A stretch of 38,746 bases of DNA from Bacteroidia bacterium (GTDB lineage: Bacteria; Bacteroidota; Bacteroidia; J057), in assembly GCA_030731845.1 (NCBI GenBank), contig JANQTF010000133.1:1-38746 (forward strand). Reading direction: 5' to 3'. Within the stretch, counting starts at the first letter, position 1. Each line of letters begins with the position of its first letter. Under the pieces are notes generated by a model, which saw nothing but the letters and a program-made list of their open reading frames with translations, searched no databases and was not told the DNA's origin. Positions 15,082 through 23,507 of this stretch are shown here, in pieces. Both the position numbers and the translations under genes were made by a program.

Positions 15082-17064
15082 CTATTTCCCTGCCTGATAT
15101 TCTCTGAGCGAGAGCCCGGTCTCCGTCTCTATCACTTCGCGCAGGACCGTTCTGCACAGGGGATTGCGGTTAGGAGCGTGGCAAGCCAGCATCAATTGTC
15201 CGTCAAACCGCCGAAACATCATGCAGTGGCCGCCATCGCCGGAAAATAAGGGCTCCGGATCCAGCATCCAGGGGCCCTTGATCTTGCCACTGGAGGACCT
15301 TGCTACGCCCACGCCATAACGATTTTCTCCGAAGGTGGACCAAAGCATCAGCAGCTCGCCCGATGGAGTTTTGTGCAACCAGGGCCCATCGCTCACCCAC
15401 CCATACACGGGAAATCCCAGGCTTGTCATTTCTCGCGCCCAGGGTGCCTGAGACGAGGAAAACAAGGTTTTGGTCTTACCTTTTCGGGCAGTCAGGTCCT
15501 CAGTGAGTTGCGTTAGCTCAAAAGTGCCATCTGTGATTTGATGCCATTCGTGGCAAAACACCATGTAGGGCTTTCCTTTTTCTACCCACAGGGTCCCATC
15601 AAGGCTCATCCAATCCATCGGGGTGGCAGGCTGGGAGGCCACAGGCAGAAAAGGTCCCATCGGGCCGTCGGCTACCGCAATGGCGGTGGCTCTCAGATAC
15701 TGTGCGGGCCTGCCAGGCTTTTCTTCGAGCTTGTGGGCAGGATTGGCCTGCGTCGAAAACAAATAGTATTTCCCTTGATATGGATGCACCTCTGGTGCCC
15801 AGACCTCATTCCAAGGATCAGCCCAGCTATCGGGGGAAATGCCAAATACCGGCAGAGGGCCTTCCCAGGTTTCGAGGTCTTTGCTTCGATACACGACCAC
15901 TCCCTGCGTCAACGTGGGAGTTTCCCAGGGCTCATCCGTTCCTGCATAGAGGTAATAGGTCTGATCAGCTTCATTCGCAAGGATGAAGGGGTCGCGCATA
16001 TACAGATCCTCTCGTTTCCATTGCTGGACGGGCGCCGCTGGCACCACATATTCCTGCTCCAGCAGTTCATTTCCTCCACCGCGCTTTCCGTTTCCCGAGG
16101 CGATGAAGAGCCCGCCATGATCCAGAATCACACCTGTGCCATGCCTGCCTTTTTCCAGCGGCTCCCATGCCCTAAAGGTGTGCTGATGGATGTGGAGAGC
16201 TTCCACTTCGGCGTGGGCCTTGTTGGTATCTCCGCTTTCGCCCCCGATGGTCAGGATTTCTTCCCCATATAGCACCGAAAAGCATCCGGCTCTGGGCGTG
16301 GGGAGTTGTTGGTCGAGGGTGGTCCAGGTATTGGTTTCAAAGTCATAGACATCTACCATGCCTTCTGTGTCGCCAAATACATTGCTGGGGGCGGCAGAGC
16401 GCCTGCCTCCGATCAGGTAAAGTTTTCCTTCGGCCACAGTGGCCTGAAAGTGATCTCTGGCCCGAGGAGCATCTGCCAGGGCGGTCCAGGTATTGGTTTG
16501 CGGGTCATATTCGTCGAGCCAGGTCTTGTGGTCGCCCCGGTGACCATCGCCAATTCCGGCTGCCAGATAGATTTTGTCCTGATAGACCACAGTGCCGGTG
16601 GATCCTCTGCGGCGTGAAGCCGGGATTTCGGGGCCAGTTTCCCATTCATCCTTTTGTGGATCATAGAGGTAAAAATGGGTGATGGGCGTTTCCCCCGGAT
16701 AGGGGCCAGTGAGAGCCCCGCCGATCCAGATCTTTCCCTGATACACCACCGGCTGAAAATGATGCAACTCAATGGGAGGAGGACTCCCCAGGGTCCAGGT
16801 CTTTCTGGCCGGATCAAAGATGGAGACAGGTTCTATTCTTCGTCCTCCCAGTAGATAATGTTTGTCTCCGACTTTCACATAGGCGGCCTCATGGCGCGCC
16901 ACCGGGAGAGAGCTGTCGGCAGGCACGAGTACCTGCCAGGCACAGGTATCCGGGCTCGGAACCGGCTGGTAGGGTTGTCCATAAAGCGGAATGTACAGGG
17001 CAAACAACCCCATGAGGCAGATGCTGGAAAGCAATCGGGTTGGTGAAAAATAAATGGATAGCAT
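15082..17064 (-). CDS. Kelch propeller fused to GH43-type domain
   Basis: A 660-residue exported protein (hydrophobic signal to about residue 29). Residues about 55-325 are a Kelch-type propeller with repeated blades such as KIYLAAGIGDG and KLYLIGGRRS. Residues about 345-655 are a GH43-type five-bladed propeller: Asp358 in MRDPFILA is the likely base and Asp489 in SLDGTLW the middle acidic residue. The usual proton-donor glutamate position appears to be Asp559 in VSDGPWL; I believe related Bacteroidota proteins also have DGP here, so this may be a subfamily trait. It starts 3 nt after the DUF5060 gene stop, so both are one operon. The Kelch half may bind glycan. Catalytic activity is likely but not assured. 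Confidence 0.85.
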   Translation of the reverse strand: MLSIYFSPTRLLSSICLMGLFALYIPLYGQPYQPVPSPDTCAWQVLVPADSSLPVARHEAAYVKVGDKHYLLGGRRIEPVSIFDPARKTWTLGSPPPIELHHFQPVVYQGKIWIGGALTGPYPGETPITHFYLYDPQKDEWETGPEIPASRRRGSTGTVVYQDKIYLAAGIGDGHRGDHKTWLDEYDPQTNTWTALADAPRARDHFQATVAEGKLYLIGGRRSAAPSNVFGDTEGMVDVYDFETNTWTTLDQQLPTPRAGCFSVLYGEEILTIGGESGDTNKAHAEVEALHIHQHTFRAWEPLEKGRHGTGVILDHGGLFIASGNGKRGGGNELLEQEYVVPAAPVQQWKREDLYMRDPFILANEADQTYYLYAGTDEPWETPTLTQGVVVYRSKDLETWEGPLPVFGISPDSWADPWNEVWAPEVHPYQGKYYLFSTQANPAHKLEEKPGRPAQYLRATAIAVADGPMGPFLPVASQPATPMDWMSLDGTLWVEKGKPYMVFCHEWHQITDGTFELTQLTEDLTARKGKTKTLFSSSQAPWAREMTSLGFPVYGWVSDGPWLHKTPSGELLMLWSTFGENRYGVGVARSSSGKIKGPWMLDPEPLFSGDGGHCMMFRRFDGQLMLACHAPNRNPLCRTVLREVIETETGLSLREYQAGK

Positions 17065-17067
17065 GAA

Positions 17068-20000
17068 TCAGGATTTGTTGGTGACCCAGATAAGCCAGTC
17101 TTCCTTTTTGTCTGAAGGCGGCGTGCCGAGATCCACTACAGTACCACCTTTTACCCTTTTTTTCTTCGCACGAATCAACTCCCCACCTGTTCTGGGGTTG
17201 AACCAATACACCTCAAAGGTGCCACTGACCCCACTTAGGTCCAGGGTGGAGTGATCGGTATAGGCCAAATAGATCAGGTAGTGCTGACCGGGTTTGGCAA
17301 GGCAATGCTTGGATTTGTCTTTCGAATCATTGCCAATCAGATGATCCTGATTGCTCATTTCCCAAAACGGGACGGCATGAAGGGCAAAAAAATCAAGAGC
17401 CACTTTTCCGTATTCCCATGACCGATCACGGCTTCGGAAATCCTGGGCCACAAGGTCATTTTCGGGAAGTTTGTAGCCAAAGTAGTATTCTACCCCGGCG
17501 CCACCGGCCATGAGGTTTCCCCAGAGGGTTTGTTTGCGCACATCGTGGAGATCATAGGAAATGCTCGTGGCATCAAATCCCCGGTAGCCGGGATCTGGCG
17601 GCACGCCTTCCCCCGCCGAACCTTGTTCATCGTTGGCTACCACCCAGGGTCTGCCAGCCGCTGCTGAGGCTGTTCGCCAGGTCAGGGTCTTGTTGAAAAC
17701 GTCGTTCCACTCATTTTGGAGAGACACCCCGGTGAGGGCAGATTTGTCTCCAAGCAGAGGCGTATATACTTTTTCCTGCTGATTGGGGAAGGTGTGAAGC
17801 ACGATGTTGTGGGGATAGGGATCGATCTGAGCGAAATAGGCAGCCATGGCTTGCTGTGCCTCCGTGCTCTGGGTGTTTTCCTCTCCCAGGTTCCAGTTTA
17901 AGGCGAGGTGATGGCCATATCTGGCCACGAGTTCCCGATAGTACAATTTTCGTTGGGGGCCGAGCAGGCCGCCATCCAGTGATTCTCGCACCATTGCTTC
18001 CTTATTTCTGCCCTGCCTATTGTCGTCATTCTCCGTTTCCTGGGTTTTGAAGTGAAGATAGAGGCCAAGAGACTGGGCATGGGCAAATACAATTTCCCAT
18101 TGGTCCAGCTTAGAGCAGTCGTAGTGGTATTTGTCTTCTCGTGTCACGAAGGGCCACACGTTGTCTCCGTCTCCTCCGGCATTGTAGGTGAGAAAAGAGA
18201 AGGCGTTCACGCCCTTTCCTGCCAGATAATTCAAGGCTCCGATGAGGCCCTTGCCTTTGTCTTCCTGCCATACTGGATCGCCGCTGCGCCAGTCTGCAAG
18301 GTGTGGCGCATAAGATTTGAGGGGAACGTTGGATTTTCTGGCGATGGTGTTATCCATATCCTCATAGGCCAGCAGGGTTTCGGGAGCGTCGGTTCCCATT
18401 TTGAGGAAATGCCTGCCAGTTCCGGCAAATCTCAGATAATGTTCGCCTACATATTCCAGTCTTCCCTCTGCCCGAAAATCAGGGGCTACTTTGTTGTTTT
18501 CCCCTATCTGAAAACTCCCTTTCACCCCATCAAATGGCGATAAAGGGGTGATCCAGTTGCCTGTCATGACAGCTGCCATCACCCCTTCAGAAAAGGAGAT
18601 TTCATAGGTCCATGTCCCCGTTTTGTCTGGTGCGAGGTGTGCCCGCCACTGATTGCCTTTGTCGGCAGAGGATTCAGCGGCCTGGCCATCGGCGGCAAAA
18701 TATCCGGGCACGAGATAAGAGGGGCTTCCCGACTCATGGGTAAAGCGCACATCCATTCGGTAGTCAGTAAAAGGATTGGGATCAATGTCGGTCTCGGCGG
18801 CGAAAGGGCCGTCCAAGGTGAGGGTGACCTTGTGCCACTGTCGCAGTTCCCCGGTGATCTTCACCTGGCCATTGCCGTTTTCGCCACGAGCTGATGGCGG
18901 ACGGGGTGCCTGGACCACGCTGGATGGGCTCTGTTGAGAAATTGAGTTGCCTTCCAAAAGGGTCAACACATCTTTGCCTTTGCCTGATGGGGCGATGACG
19001 AGGGCCTGCCACCTGCCTCGGCTATATTCCTGCCCATCTTCGCTGCCCACCGTAGCCGATACGAGCAGCTCTTCGCCGCGATTGAGCTCGATAGACTCCC
19101 ACAAGGCGGCATACTTGTGCCCGGTTTCAAAGGATTGCTGGCTGAGGGGAGTGGTGTATGTGCCAGCGGGCCGGCCATTCACGGTGACTACGTAGGAGGA
19201 TTTGCCATCATTTTCGCCTACTGCCAGGAACACAAGGTCATAGGCGCCATCTTCTCCCTTGACCTTGGTGCTGGCTGTTGCCGTGCGATGCTGATTGGGG
19301 TTGATAGCCAGCCAGTCATTGTTGAGGTAGAAATTGCCTTCCCGCCATGAAAAGCTTGGAGCAGGCACATATTGGGCTGCTGGAATTTCCTGGGCAAGCT
19401 GCTGTTGAAACAGGGTCGGTGCTTCTGCCCCGAGGAAAAAAGCTGGTGGCAGGGTGCCTTGCTGCAGGGTGGGAAGGGGGCCCTGTCCTTCCGGGCGATA
19501 TTCTTTGTCGAGGGTGAGGAGAAATTTGTCAAATTCAAATCCATCCTCCCGCATACTGAATTGTATCTCGTGAAGTCCTGGCTGATCAATGTCGAGGTAA
19601 ATCTCCATGGGGACACCCGTGTGGACCGCCTCGGTGCGCTGCTTGCAATCCCAGAACCATTTGTTTTTGGCTGTCCATTGCATGCGCTGCCCATGTTCTG
19701 GCCAGGTGCCATCTATGCCCACATGAAGGCCGTTGTCCTCTGTGCCAGTGGAGTAGGCACGCACCCAGACGTAATATTTGCCTGGTTGGCTGATAAAGAC
19801 GGGATAATGAAGGATAGCCATCTGGCCGGGTTCACCGCTAAAATTTTCTCCGGAAATGAGCTGGTCATCGTGGGTAGCCCGGGTATCGGGGAGGATTTCG
19901 AGATAAGCGCCACGGCTGGCGTCCTGCAAATGCATGGGGTCAGGATCCTGACCCTGAAAATCGACTGCATCGGGTGCCCACTGCACCCATTTTCGGATTT

Positions 20001-20154
20001 CAGTTTTGGACTGCCTGGAAAAATGCTCAGCTTCTATGGCAATGATTCCGTCTTGATCGGCAAACACCATTGCTTGATTGGGCAATGACTGAGCCTTGGT
20101 ATGCTGAATAGCAAGCCCAGCCAGCAAGAATATAGCCTGTCTGAATAGATTCAT
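17068..20154 (-). CDS. large DUF5060-type putative glycoside hydrolase
   Basis: A 1028-residue exported protein (signal 1-21). Residues about 30-215 form a carbohydrate-binding-like beta domain opening IAIEAEHFSRQ, like the C-terminal domain of GH115 proteins. A second beta domain covers about 270-400. About 430-530 fits DUF5060 (VTLTLDGPF ... TGTWTYEISF). About 560-930 is a TIM-barrel-like region with RHFLKMGTDAPE, NWNLGEEN (Glu758/759) and VVANDEQGSAGEG (Glu843), in the order expected for acid/base and nucleophile of a clan GH-A enzyme. The end (about 950-1020) resembles a putative collagen-binding beta domain. It leads a two-gene unit with the Kelch-GH43 gene and is divergent from the sugar-acid operon. 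Substrate unknown. Confidence 0.8.
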   Translation of the reverse strand: MNLFRQAIFLLAGLAIQHTKAQSLPNQAMVFADQDGIIAIEAEHFSRQSKTEIRKWVQWAPDAVDFQGQDPDPMHLQDASRGAYLEILPDTRATHDDQLISGENFSGEPGQMAILHYPVFISQPGKYYVWVRAYSTGTEDNGLHVGIDGTWPEHGQRMQWTAKNKWFWDCKQRTEAVHTGVPMEIYLDIDQPGLHEIQFSMREDGFEFDKFLLTLDKEYRPEGQGPLPTLQQGTLPPAFFLGAEAPTLFQQQLAQEIPAAQYVPAPSFSWREGNFYLNNDWLAINPNQHRTATASTKVKGEDGAYDLVFLAVGENDGKSSYVVTVNGRPAGTYTTPLSQQSFETGHKYAALWESIELNRGEELLVSATVGSEDGQEYSRGRWQALVIAPSGKGKDVLTLLEGNSISQQSPSSVVQAPRPPSARGENGNGQVKITGELRQWHKVTLTLDGPFAAETDIDPNPFTDYRMDVRFTHESGSPSYLVPGYFAADGQAAESSADKGNQWRAHLAPDKTGTWTYEISFSEGVMAAVMTGNWITPLSPFDGVKGSFQIGENNKVAPDFRAEGRLEYVGEHYLRFAGTGRHFLKMGTDAPETLLAYEDMDNTIARKSNVPLKSYAPHLADWRSGDPVWQEDKGKGLIGALNYLAGKGVNAFSFLTYNAGGDGDNVWPFVTREDKYHYDCSKLDQWEIVFAHAQSLGLYLHFKTQETENDDNRQGRNKEAMVRESLDGGLLGPQRKLYYRELVARYGHHLALNWNLGEENTQSTEAQQAMAAYFAQIDPYPHNIVLHTFPNQQEKVYTPLLGDKSALTGVSLQNEWNDVFNKTLTWRTASAAAGRPWVVANDEQGSAGEGVPPDPGYRGFDATSISYDLHDVRKQTLWGNLMAGGAGVEYYFGYKLPENDLVAQDFRSRDRSWEYGKVALDFFALHAVPFWEMSNQDHLIGNDSKDKSKHCLAKPGQHYLIYLAYTDHSTLDLSGVSGTFEVYWFNPRTGGELIRAKKKRVKGGTVVDLGTPPSDKKEDWLIWVTNKS

Positions 20155-20161
20155 GATAGTA
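20152..20161 (-). promoter_or_regulatory. TACTATCATG leader motif at DUF5060 start
   Basis: The start codon lies in TACTATCATGA, identical over 11 bases to the start context of the hybrid regulator gene (10170-10180). The upstream sequence differs. Confidence 0.3.
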
Positions 20162-20410
20162 ATAGTCTGAAGCGTTGATCACACATTGCTAGATACAACC
20201 CTCTTCATATTGCTCCAATTGTGGCTGATGAATTATCTGGACCTGTCATGCTTACTTTTTGCCCGATTGGCCTAAAATGAGTTTTTGTGTCATCCGGAGC
20301 TGGTTTTTGCACGATGTAGCAAATCAACTGGCAGAGAGAGTATGCCAAACCTGAGGGGCTACCTTACTTTTCGGTTGGTCTATGGATTCTTTTATTTACT
20401 CTCATCACGT

Positions 20411-21478
20411 ATGAAAACCTATCGGATTGCCGTAGTGCCCGGAGATGGCATTGGTCACGAAATTGTTCCCCTTGGTATGCGGGTCGTAGAAGCTGCTGCG
20501 CAAAAATTTGGATTTGCGATAGAAACCAAATCCTTCGGCTGGGGAGCCGGATATTACCTGCAGTGTGGTGAATTCATGGCCCCAACTGCGCTGGATGAGA
20601 TGAAAGCCTATGATGCCATCTATTTTGGATCTGTGGGACTGCCCGCAGTCGATGATACCTTGCCTGCCAAAGATTATACCTTCAAGGTAAGAACCCATTT
20701 CCAGCAATATGTGAACTACCGCCCTGTGAGGACCTATCCGGGGGTGACAAGCCCATTGACCAAAAGTCCTCATCTCGATTTTGTGATCATTCGGGAAAAC
20801 ACCGAAGGAGAATTTGTGCAGATCGGCTCCCAGTATTTGCCCGATATGCCCCAGGGCATGGGCGTTGACAGCAGCATTTTTACCCGTAAAGGAATCGAGC
20901 GCATCGCGCATTACGCCTTTAAGCTTGCTCGAAAGCGACGCAACAAAGTCACTCACATCACCAAATCCAACACCCTCATCCATAGCCTCACCTACTGGGA
21001 TCGGGTGATCAAGGAAGTCGCAGCTCAGTACCCCGATGTGACACATGAGCAGATGTACATTGACAACTGCGCAGCTACGTTTGTGCTGCGGCCAGAGGTG
21101 TTTGATGTCGTGCTCACCACCAATTTGTTTGGAGACATTCTCAGCGACCTTGGCGGTGCCATCATGGGGAGCCTCGGGCTTGGGGGTAGTGGCAACATTA
21201 ACCCCGAGAAGGAGTTTCCCTCCATGTTTGAGCCCATTCATGGATCTGCTCCAGACATCGCCGGAAAAAGCATCGCCAATCCTCTCGGACAAATATGGAG
21301 TGCGGCGCTCATGCTCGAACATCTTGGGGAGATTGAAGCAGCTGCAGCCATCATCAATGGCATGGATGCCACAACTGCTGCCGGGCTCCTTACTCGTGAT
21401 CTTGGTGGTAGCAGTAGCAGTGAAGATGTGACACAAGCCGTGATCATGAGTCTTGTGCTACAGGAAGTAAGCACCTAA
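20411..21478 (+). CDS. tartrate dehydrogenase-like beta-decarboxylating dehydrogenase
   Basis: Start set at ATG 20411: the family N-terminus MKTYRIAVVPGDGIG begins there, and the 42 codons upstream in frame look non-coding. The 355-residue product belongs to the isocitrate/isopropylmalate/tartrate dehydrogenase superfamily. Visible are VNYRPVR, RENTEGEF (128-135), Lys185 in ITKSN, metal-ligand aspartates 218, 242 and 246 (FGDILSDL), and FEPIHGSAPDIAGKSIANPLGQIWSA split over two short motifs near the end. Tartrate and D-malate dehydrogenases read ENTEGEY here; this protein has Phe135 in place of the catalytic tyrosine. It heads a five-gene operon. It would oxidise, and perhaps decarboxylate, a 2-hydroxy acid with NAD. 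Confidence 0.88.
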   Translation: MKTYRIAVVPGDGIGHEIVPLGMRVVEAAAQKFGFAIETKSFGWGAGYYLQCGEFMAPTALDEMKAYDAIYFGSVGLPAVDDTLPAKDYTFKVRTHFQQYVNYRPVRTYPGVTSPLTKSPHLDFVIIRENTEGEFVQIGSQYLPDMPQGMGVDSSIFTRKGIERIAHYAFKLARKRRNKVTHITKSNTLIHSLTYWDRVIKEVAAQYPDVTHEQMYIDNCAATFVLRPEVFDVVLTTNLFGDILSDLGGAIMGSLGLGGSGNINPEKEFPSMFEPIHGSAPDIAGKSIANPLGQIWSAALMLEHLGEIEAAAAIINGMDATTAAGLLTRDLGGSSSSEDVTQAVIMSLVLQEVST

Positions 21479-21483
21479 CCGCG

Positions 21484-22119
21484 ATGAGGATCCACGACCT
21501 CACCCAGCCGTTTCGAGCTCAAACTCCGGGGTTCGAATCGAAGGAAGCAAAGAGAATCGAGCTGAATGGCTGGAATGCCAGCACCCTCACGCTTTACTCG
21601 CATGCAGGCACCCACATGGATGCGCCTGTACATTTTGGCGTAGATGACCGTGGGGTAGATTCCTATCCTGTTTCGCGGTTTGTGAGTAAAGCCTGGATTG
21701 CAAATGCCACCTCGGTGGCGCCGGGGGGCGAAATATCGAAGGAACTCGTCACTGCTCAGGTCTCTGGCCTGAAGCCGGGTGATAGTCTTTTGATTCGCAC
21801 GGACTGGTACAAACGGATCTATCATCCTTCTTATCGCAATGATCTGCCTCGGATCAGCGAGGGGTTGGCTCATTGGTGTGTGGATCAGGGGGTGAATGTT
21901 CTGGGGGTGGAGCCGCCATCGGTAGCCGATGTGAATAACCTGGAGGAGGTCACGCGCATTCATCAAATCTTGCTTCCAACGGTGATCATTGTGGAAGGGC
22001 TTTGTGGCTTGGATGAGGTCAGTAGGCACTTTGTGCAGCTCATCGCCTTGCCCATACTCATAGAAGGGGGAGATGGGGCTCCTGCCCGGGTGATCGTCAT
22101 TGAATCAGAAGAGTCATGA
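21484..22119 (+). CDS. cyclase-family (PF04199) metal-dependent hydrolase
   Basis: A 211-residue cytosolic protein with the family signature HAGTHMDAPVHF; His40, His44, Asp46 and His50 are the expected metal ligands. The family includes kynurenine formamidase and isatin hydrolase, which open amides or rings by water attack. No tryptophan-degradation genes are near. Five nt separate it from the dehydrogenase, and its stop overlaps the kinase start (ATGA at 22116), so it belongs to the sugar-acid operon. In that setting a lactone-opening or related hydrolytic step is a reasonable guess; it is inference only. Length is slightly short but normal for the compact branch. Confidence 0.85.
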   Translation: MRIHDLTQPFRAQTPGFESKEAKRIELNGWNASTLTLYSHAGTHMDAPVHFGVDDRGVDSYPVSRFVSKAWIANATSVAPGGEISKELVTAQVSGLKPGDSLLIRTDWYKRIYHPSYRNDLPRISEGLAHWCVDQGVNVLGVEPPSVADVNNLEEVTRIHQILLPTVIIVEGLCGLDEVSRHFVQLIALPILIEGGDGAPARVIVIESEES

Positions 22120-23501
22120 ACGAATCTGGATCTGTATTCCAATCAATAATTCCCGAGATCAGGCAAAAAAGCGCTGAGCTCCGCCACGCCCTTGGCTGGG
22201 CCATCGTCATCATCGACGATGACCCCACGGGCAATCAGACCGTGCACGGGATTCCCCTGCTGGGATCATGGACTGTGGAGCTGCTCAAAGAGGAGCTCGC
22301 AGAGGATTCTCCCGCTTTTTTTATCCTGGCCAATACCCGAAGTCTCCCAGAGGCAGAGGCCGTGGCTCGCATGAGCGTGATTGCCCGCAACCTGCGTGAG
22401 GCGTCAGAATCTGTTGGGAAAAGCGTATTGGTGATCAGCCGGAGTGATTCCACCCTGCGCGGCCATTTTCCGGCAGAAATAGATGCACTCTCACCCTTGG
22501 TTGACCCTCAGAAGCGCATATTGATTTTTGCGCCAGCCATGTTTGAAGGGGGGCGGGTTACCATCGAGGATATCCAATATCTTGAGGAAGGAGAGCAGCT
22601 CACTCCGGTTGGCCAAACGGAGTACGCCAATGATCCCGTTTTTGGCTATAGAAATTCCTATCTGCCCGATTGGTTGGTCGAGAAAACCGGGGATCCATCC
22701 CTCCTCGATAGGCTCAAGTCCATCGCCATCGGAGACCTGGCTGAATCCGCGCTCCTGAGGCAGAAATTGAGCCACTTGCAAGCCGGGGAGATTTGCCTGC
22801 TCAATGCTGCGCACTACGGGCACATGGATCTCGCCGCCCTCGCAATTTGGGAGTGGCTGGCGAGCGAGCCTTCTCGACAGGTGCTGGTGCGAAGCTCCAG
22901 CTCTTTTTTGCCCTCTTTTCTGGGGCTTCCTCCCCAGGGGCTCTTGTCTCCCGCCACCTTGAAATTGCCATCAGGAGCAGGAGGGGTGGTGATTGTTGGT
23001 TCTTTCGTGTCGAAAACAACCTCCCAGTTAACCCGCCTCCTGAGCGAGAGAGAGGATCTGATTCGGGTTGAGCTGGACCCAGCGAAGCTGGAAGATACAG
23101 GCGTGCAGGATTATCTCTTGCTGCTCACCCAGCAGATCGACGAGACGGTGGTGCAAGGCCATCATGTGGTCTTATTCACCTCCAGAACCCTGGTGCAAAA
23201 AGAGGATGCAGAGGCCCAACTCTTGTTGGGGCAGATGATCTCCGATGCGTTGGTGGCTGTGGTGAAAGGATTGAAAGTGAAGCCTCGCTTTCTGATCGCC
23301 AAGGGAGGAATTACCAGCCATGTGCTGGCAGTTGAGGCATTGGAGATGATGAGATCGAAGGTGAAAGGACAAATTTTGCCAGGGATTCCTGTCTGGGAAA
23401 TGGGGGCTGAGTCACGGTTTCCGGGGCTCACCTATGTGGTTTTTCCAGGGAATGTGGGAGGCAGCAATGCTCTTGTGGAGGCTGTCAACAAGCTTAGCTA
23501 A
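22116..23501 (+). CDS. four-carbon acid sugar kinase (DUF1537 family)
   Basis: A 461-residue kinase with the two-domain DUF1537 build. The N-terminal substrate domain has IIDDDPTGNQTVHG (residues 34-45 core). The C-terminal nucleotide domain has VVIVGSFVSKTT, KGGITSHV (397-401 core), GQILPGIPVWEMG and FPGNVGG (444-449 core). Known members phosphorylate D-threonate, D-erythronate, 3-oxo-tetronates or 3-oxo-isoapionate (OtnK, DtnK, DenK, OiaK types). Usual partners are PdxA2 or LtnD/OtnI/OtnC; none is seen here. It is coupled to the cyclase by an ATGA overlap and is 6 nt from the transporter. Which acid it uses cannot be read from sequence, so no gene symbol is given. Confidence 0.92.
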   Translation: MNESGSVFQSIIPEIRQKSAELRHALGWAIVIIDDDPTGNQTVHGIPLLGSWTVELLKEELAEDSPAFFILANTRSLPEAEAVARMSVIARNLREASESVGKSVLVISRSDSTLRGHFPAEIDALSPLVDPQKRILIFAPAMFEGGRVTIEDIQYLEEGEQLTPVGQTEYANDPVFGYRNSYLPDWLVEKTGDPSLLDRLKSIAIGDLAESALLRQKLSHLQAGEICLLNAAHYGHMDLAALAIWEWLASEPSRQVLVRSSSSFLPSFLGLPPQGLLSPATLKLPSGAGGVVIVGSFVSKTTSQLTRLLSEREDLIRVELDPAKLEDTGVQDYLLLLTQQIDETVVQGHHVVLFTSRTLVQKEDAEAQLLLGQMISDALVAVVKGLKVKPRFLIAKGGITSHVLAVEALEMMRSKVKGQILPGIPVWEMGAESRFPGLTYVVFPGNVGGSNALVEAVNKLS

Positions 23502-23507
23502 GAAATT

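Noticed and set aside
20405-21436. 343-codon minus-strand open frame inside the dehydrogenase gene
   Set aside because: The plus-strand product has complete family motifs; the antisense frame is a by-product of its codon use.
21530-21539. GGTTCGAATC, like a tRNA T-loop
   Set aside because: It sits inside the cyclase coding sequence and no acceptor or anticodon arms surround it.
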